Source of the DNA: Triatoma infestans
Lineage: Eukaryota; Arthropoda; Insecta; Hemiptera; Reduviidae
Assembly (NCBI GenBank): GCA_011037195.1
Contig: JAAEAF010002521.1
Location: forward strand, 18,955 to 82,954
DNA length: 64,000 nt
Reading direction: 5' to 3'
The first letter of the stretch is position 1. Every line of letters begins with the position of its first letter. A model generated the notes under the pieces. The model searched no databases. It saw only the letters and a program-made list of their open reading frames with translations, and had not been told where the DNA came from. This document shows, one piece after another, positions 59,040-64,000 of the stretch. A program made the position numbers and the translations under genes.

Positions 59040-59292
59040 CACATAAAACCCCACGTGTTGTGTCCATTGTAAGGAAAATTTGCCCTTTAATAACCCAAAC
59101 ACGTGTTTTCCCACCCACCTGACCATACCCCTTGACCTAGTTTAAGAGTTTAGTTTTAAATACAGTTAAAAACCAGTCAGCGTGTAAACTAAGTTTGCTC
59201 TGTGCAATTCTGTGCTGTCACACTGTCTGAAAAACGCATCCTGAAGATGGGCGAACGCCCGAAACCTGTCGATGACCACAAAATGAAGCTGA
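59040..59292 (+). repeat. Penelope-like terminal repeat with upstream part
   Basis: 59190-59292 is the terminal repeat ('TTTGCTCTGTGCAATTCTG', 'CATCCTGAAGATGGGCGAAC', 'GCCCGAAACCTGTCGATGAC'). It is truncated before the 3' end. The preceding segment with 'AACACGTGTTTTCCCACCCA' matches 40650-40700. Confidence 0.8.
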
Positions 59293-59599
59293 TTTGTTTA
59301 TTGTTTCAGATTGGCCTTTTATGTAAGTCTTTAGCACATCCTTGTCGAAACGTACGGTAAAACAGACCTATACAATAATAGGCCAACAGACCTATACAAT
59401 AATAATAAAAGTAAACTATAAATAAACAAGGTCAACAAAAACTCTCACAGATAAAATATTTTTTGATTTGTATTACAGTTCTCAATTGTTCACTTTATAG
59501 AAGAACATATCTCAAGTGTTTAAGACGTTTTACATTCATAATATATTCAGTAATATGAACAATACAACAGAATATGAATGCCAGTATTATAAATTACCA

Positions 59600-60022
59600 A
59601 GAGCAGGAGGTGGTTAATTGCAGTTACTCTTTCTTACAGATGTTTGTACTGCCAGGTACTTCCCCATCTGTCATAAAATAATGTTTGAAAATGTCTCATG
59701 TGACCTTGTACTGATAGGAGTTGTAGTCATTATTTATGTAGCATGTGGCATACACATGTACCATTTAGGAAATTTTCTTCATTTCGCCACTGTCCTGTTA
59801 CAACTCCTCATTTTCTCTGACAAAATCTGCACTGGTTGCATAGAAGTTATTGGTAAATGCGTGAGTCACCAAGAAATTATGCAGAGCACATACTGCCACG
59901 TTGTAGTTTTTTCAGAACTCAGTTCAATTTCTTTTGCATGACAGCCTGTAATTAAAAATTCTTTCTGAACCTTTCAGATTTTTCTGTGAATAAGGCTTCA
60001 GTGTGTAACGCCTCATGGCTTG
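59600..60022 (-). pseudogene. Harbinger-type transposase C-terminal remnant
   Basis: On the minus strand the frame from 60022 reads 'MRRYTLKPYSQKNLKGSERI' and then 'FNYRLS', the conserved Harbinger segment before the last catalytic residue. After a gap comes 'YNVAVCALHNFLVTHAF' (about 59905-59855), the conserved 'ALHNFL' motif, then an acidic 'VRENEEL' and a stop. Internal stops and a missing piece show decay. The plus-strand 107-codon ORF across the same bases (59618-59941) is just the antisense of this remnant. The upstream DDE parts are not present. It is unrelated in position to the 760-bp Harbinger derivative at 4617. Confidence 0.75.
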
Positions 60023-60627
60023 TAAGTGTCTGAAATCAAATCAAAAGCTACTATACATATTATGTATAAATGTATATGCTCAGGATGTTTTAGAAGTTCC
60101 AATAACACTGAATGACATAGATCAGATCAAAATTCTAGGCCGCAATGAAGCAATAAGTAAGCCAATTTTGGTCAAATTTCTCTCAATGAGGAAAAAATAG
60201 AAGTGCTTAAAAGTCCAAGAAGCTTAGAGGTACTAAAATAAGTTTATCTCAAGATTATTTGCCTGAAGTAAGGTGGGAGAGAAAACAGTTGTTACCGTAC
60301 ATGCACCGAGCACGTAATATGCAATGTAGAGCTATGTTAAGATACAACAAGCTGATGATAAATGGAAATATATCCACATTAGACGAATTAAAAACATTAG
60401 ACCTTGAGGAAACTTGTTCATCTGGTACGGCTACTTCAGAACATGAAGAATCGGATAGAGAAAAGAATGTGATGAACAAAGAAACGATGAAGCAGCCAAG
60501 ACAATTAAGAAGTAGACAGGTGAAGAGTGCTGTGTTGAAGAGTGATCCCATTATGAAATGGATTCAAAAAAAGGAGAAAAGTGGAGACACTGGTAGGAAG
60601 AAGACAGGGAAGAGTCCACCAGCTTAG
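60015..60627 (+). pseudogene. LINE ORF1-like RNA-binding protein, C-terminal part
   Basis: The reading order matches the RRM plus C-terminal domain of L1-type ORF1 proteins. 'LNDIDQIKILGRNEAISKP' and 'ILVKFLSMRKK' are in one frame (60090-60197). Two small shifts near 60197 and 60230 follow. Then 'SLSQDYLPEVRWERKQLLPY' and 'RAMLRYNKLMINGNISTLDE' are in the frame 60241-60627, followed by a Lys/Glu-rich tail ending at UAG 60625-60627. The N-terminal coiled-coil half is missing. The protein would bind element RNA as a chaperone. The last segment shares its frame with ORF2. Confidence 0.75.
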
Positions 60628-60633
60628 CAACCA
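60625..60633 (+). promoter_or_regulatory. UAG in CAR-YYA context between ORF1 and ORF2
   Basis: The stop reads TAG CAA CCA, which fits the leaky-stop consensus UAG-CAR-YYA known from tobamovirus-type readthrough. Upstream and downstream frames are identical, and no other stop occurs in that frame from 60241 to 64000. The first in-frame ATG after it is at 60685, so re-initiation is the alternative. Confidence 0.5.
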
Positions 60634-63600
60634 AGGCGAGATAGAGGCGAATCAAGTATCCACAGCCATAGTCCTTCACAACGAATGCCGAGGCAGTCTG
60701 ATGAAACGGTCAATTTAAATGTAACTCAAGCGGTTTGTAAAGAAACAGTAGTCGGAAATACAGGTACTTTATTTAATATTCTGTTTTGGAATATTGAGGG
60801 GTTTAATAAGCTATTTCGCTTAAATTCTGAGTTAATTACTTTTTTGCGTAATATATCAGTAATTTGTTTTTCGGAAACTTTCTTAATTAATGATATTAAA
60901 GCTAAACCTAGCTGGTTAAATGAGTTTTATGAATTTAACTTACCTGGGATTAAAACTAATGTGAGGGGCAGGGCCAGTGGTGGCGTTACTACTTTTGTCA
61001 ATAAACTCTGTTGTGACAAAGCTGTTTTAATACACTCTTCACAAGTAGGTTTATTTATTAAGCTATGTATAAATACTTTTTCAATAATTGTTGGTAGTAT
61101 TTATTGGAGCCCAAGTGCGGAAATAGATAAATTTATAGAATTATTGGAAGAAGCATGCTTAGAGATTAAACTTAAAGAAAACTCTGAATTTTTCATATTT
61201 GGTGGGGATTGGAACGCTCGAATTGGAGAATTAAATCAGTTGGACGATTTATTTTTTGAAGGCACTTCTTTAATTGGTAGCAGGGAAAGTTTTGATAAAT
61301 TTTGTGATACCAGAGGTAGAAAGTTAGTTGCTTATATGGAGGAAAATGGCTATTTACTGGTAAATGGTAGATCACAAAGTGATTCACCAGGGCATTTCAC
61401 TGATATTACAGCAAGAGGTATGAGTGTGGTTGATGCTATATGGCTCTCACCTAATTTAGTTGGTTTTGTAAATGATATGAAAGTGTGCCCTGTACCTGAC
61501 CTTAGTTGTCATTTACCTCTGAATTTATCACTAAATAATTTATGTAAACGCTCTGGAATAAAAGAAAAGAAAGTGGAAAAACAAAAGTACGATTTGGTTA
61601 GAAATGAGGCTAATGTAATTAATTATCTTGCTCTTCTCTCACAAAAGAATAATATTTACTTTTACTCAGATAATCCCAGTTTACTGTATGAGAATATGTT
61701 AAAATGTTTCAAAGATTGTGCTCTTGAATCAGGTCTAATTAAACTAAAGAAATATGTTGATTTTAATTTATTCTCAAAAGACAAATTATGGTTTAATCAC
61801 AAATGTAAAATTGCAAAAAAGGATCTTAGAATTTCATATAAAAATTTAAAAAAATCTGCTTATTCTGAAGATAGTTTCGTTCTATTCTCCAATACTAAGA
61901 AGAAGTACCAAAGTACTTTAAAATATTATAGAAATGAATATTATAATAATATAATTGATTGTTTATCCAATACCCGTGATTCAAAATCATTTTGGAAAGT
62001 TATTAAGGATTTCAATGTAAATAAAAAAACCGTACATGATACAATAGTCACAATTGATGAGTTTATAGATTATTACAAAGATTTTTATTCACATAGACTT
62101 TTACTTAATTTGGACTTATTTGATAATTTGAATTCTACTTTAGACTGTGAAATTGATTTACCAGAATTACAAATAGCTATACACCATAGTAAAACAGGGA
62201 AGGCTCCGGGGTCAGACCATATCCCGTATGAGATTTATAAATTAATGCCAGATAACTGGGAGCATTATGTTTTAAATTTATTCAATACTATAATGCAGAA
62301 AGAAACGGTACCAACCAAGTGGGCAGAAATTCTAATCTTTCACTTTTATAAAAAAGGGGATCCTCGTGATCCAGGTAATTATAGAGGTATTGCCCTAATA
62401 AACACTATAGTTAAATTGTTTACTTCCATATTAGCTCAGCGTATAATGAACTGGGCAGAGCAAAACAAAATATTACCGGAGGAGCAAAACGGCTTTAGGT
62501 TAGGAAGAGGATGTATCGATTGCATTTTTACATTAAATTCTGTTATTAATATTAATTTAGGATACAAAAAAAGACCAGTTTTTGCAACGTTTGTTGATTT
62601 TAAACGGGCTTTTGATTCCCTTGATTATGCAAAGCTGTGGCCGAAACTTTCTTCTCTTGGGTTAACTAGAAAAATGATAACTATCCTAAAAAATTTATAT
62701 GATCAAGCAGTTATACTGTTAACAGATAGTAATAGAACTGAAGCAGTTGAGGTAACACAGGGAATTTTACAAGGAGATTCTTTATCCCCATTAATTTTCT
62801 CCTTATTTCTCTCAGATATAATCAACAGTTTTAGAAATAGTAATTGTTCTGGGATTAATATTGATTCTAAAAATGAAATTCTGGCTCTTATGTATGCGGA
62901 TGACTTGATTTTGCTAGACGATACTTGGTTCGGCACAAGTAAAAAATTAAGATCTTTGGCTGAATACTGTGATAAAAATTCACTTTGTGTTAACGTCGAT
63001 AAGACGAAAATAGTCATATTTAAAAGAGGAGGTAAATCTAAAATATATAAACCCTTTTCTTATAGGGAGCATACAATAAAAATTAGTAAAACTTATAAGT
63101 ATTTAGGCGTTTTATTCTCCTCTTCGGGACTTTTTTTAATCACAACTGACGAATTTATTAGAAAAGCGCAAGTGGCACCCTTTAAAGTACGAGAGGTTTT
63201 AGTGAAAACTAAATCTAATTCATTAAATACTAAATTAATGTTACTAAAAGTTAAGGTGAATTCTGTCCTTCTGTATTCCGCTGAAATATGGGCCCCTATG
63301 TACTCTTACAAATTGGAAAATGTCTCTTTGAGATATTTTAAATCTATTTTTCAATGGCCGCGCAACACACCCAATCACTACATTCGTCTGGAAATTGGAC
63401 TGGACAGAATAGAAGTAGAAGTTGTTAAAAGAATGCTAGCTTGGTGGCACAAGATTCAACTGATGGAAAACAACCGCCTACCAAAAATTTGCTTATCTGC
63501 CTTGCAAAATCTGGCCAGTTTGCAGACAAAAGAAATTAAATACAATTGGTTTTTACAATTGGAAAATAAATTAACTTGTATTGGAGCGGTCGATATTATT

Positions 63601-64000
63601 CATAATCATATTCAAGGTAATAGCACACTAATTCAAACTGACATTAAAAATATAATACAAAAACTTAAAAATAATCATTTTTCTACTGACATAAATTCCG
63701 TACTTGAATCTCGTTACAATCCCAATTTTAGATTAATTAGCAGCCTAACTTTAGGAGAACCATATTTACAATTTAGAGTCCCTATTTCTAAACTTAGAGT
63801 GGTCAGTCAGATAAGAATTTGTCAGCCTAATAACTGTACAATAATTTATAAAGGTATCCGCCACAAATTCGAAGGTTACATCTCAGACTGCCCTACATGC
63901 AATAGTAAAACACAAGATAATTTGTATCATTTTCTATTAAAGTGTCCCACATATGTTAATGATAGGTCTAAATATATAGGTAGGTACATCAATAATGATC
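60628..64000 (+). CDS. LINE ORF2: AP endonuclease, reverse transcriptase, C-terminal zinc motif (3' partial)
   Basis: I checked this frame codon by codon: there is no stop from 60628 to the window end (1,124 codons). It is absent from a search for closed ORFs because it never terminates in view. The endonuclease is at 60775-61530: 'ILFWNIEGFNK', Glu in 'VICFSETF', 'IFGGDWNARIG', 'GMSVVDAIWLSP' and His in 'LSCHLPL'. The RT includes 'KTGKAPGSDHIPYEIY' (62188), 'NYRGIALINTIVKLFTSIL', 'TFVDFKRAFDSLDYAKLW' (62590), 'GILQGDSLSPLIFSLFL' and YADD (62893-62904). The C-terminal 'CPTCNSKTQDNLYHFLLKC' (about 63889-63945) is the Cys/His motif. If the start is ATG 60685, the leader before the endonuclease is about 30 residues. 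It performs target nicking and target-primed reverse transcription. The open frame suggests a recently active lineage. Confidence 0.92.

Larger units (their letters stand above)
60030..64000 (+). mobile_element. LINE with open EN-RT frame, running off the window
   Basis: The element appears to start within Harbinger debris near 60030. It carries a truncated ORF1, an in-frame UAG, and an ORF2 that stays open to the end of the window. The 3' end and any target-site duplication lie outside. The combination of an L1-ORF1-like RNA-binding domain with an AP-endonuclease/RT/C-terminal zinc ORF2 is found in several insect LINE groups. Clade not determined. Confidence 0.9.

Noticed and set aside
59618..59941. 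107-codon plus-strand ORF with hydrophobic stretches, looking like a membrane protein
   Set aside because: It is the antisense of a Harbinger transposase remnant whose motifs (RIFNYRLS, ALHNFL) read clearly on the minus strand.

Overview
This looks like about 64 kb of an AT-rich insect nuclear genome. It holds interrupted genes with GT-AG introns, tRNA-derived SINEs, PIF/Harbinger and mariner remnants, Penelope-like elements, several LINE lineages, and an errantivirus-type Ty3/gypsy element with an env gene, a group best known from insects. I cannot name the species. A hemipteran is a guess.

Only two host genes are supported. IQUB (IQ motif and ubiquitin-like domain protein, a ciliary radial-spoke protein) is on the plus strand, with exons 14877-15598 and 18375-19560. 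Its 5' part, including any ubiquitin-like domain, is not visible. MTMR9 (myotubularin-related pseudophosphatase) is on the minus strand, 46028 down to 34811. It is complete in 11 coding exons that splice in phase into 574 residues. The remaining sequence is mostly transposable elements and their debris.

Layout. 0.1-6.4 kb: copies of an abundant ~0.97-kb repeat, interpreted as a Helentron-associated non-autonomous element (HINE), including a tandem dimer; a mariner remnant; a tRNA-Glu SINE; and a 760-bp Harbinger deletion derivative. 6.4-7.6 kb: the 3' end of a LINE with an RNase H domain. 9.2-12.4 kb: Penelope-like (PLE) pieces, including a complete 773-bp composite insertion. 13.2-14.2 kb: a full HINE. 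14.9-19.6 kb: IQUB, whose intron holds an RTE fragment and a PLE fragment with a LINE tail nested in it. 19.6-34.4 kb: SINEs, LINE fragments, HINEs and long unremarkable AT-rich DNA. 34.8-46.0 kb: MTMR9, with a SINE, PLE and jockey-like pieces, a minisatellite and an AT palindrome in its introns. 46.7-54.2 kb: a 7.5-kb errantivirus with near-identical LTRs and a 4-bp target-site duplication, head-to-head with MTMR9. 55.6-58.9 kb: a full-length RTE LINE with a 14-bp target-site duplication. 59.0-60.0 kb: PLE and Harbinger remnants. 60.0 kb to the window end: a LINE whose EN-RT frame stays open for 1,124 codons and runs off the window.

The observations I rate highest are the LINE at the right edge, the HINE family and the PLE terminal repeats. 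In the LINE, the ORF1 end and ORF2 share one frame, split only by a UAG in a CAR-YYA readthrough-type context. The HINE family has asymmetric inverted termini. The PLE terminal repeats carry a hammerhead-like core and made a 60-bp micro-insertion flanked by a perfect 14-bp duplication.
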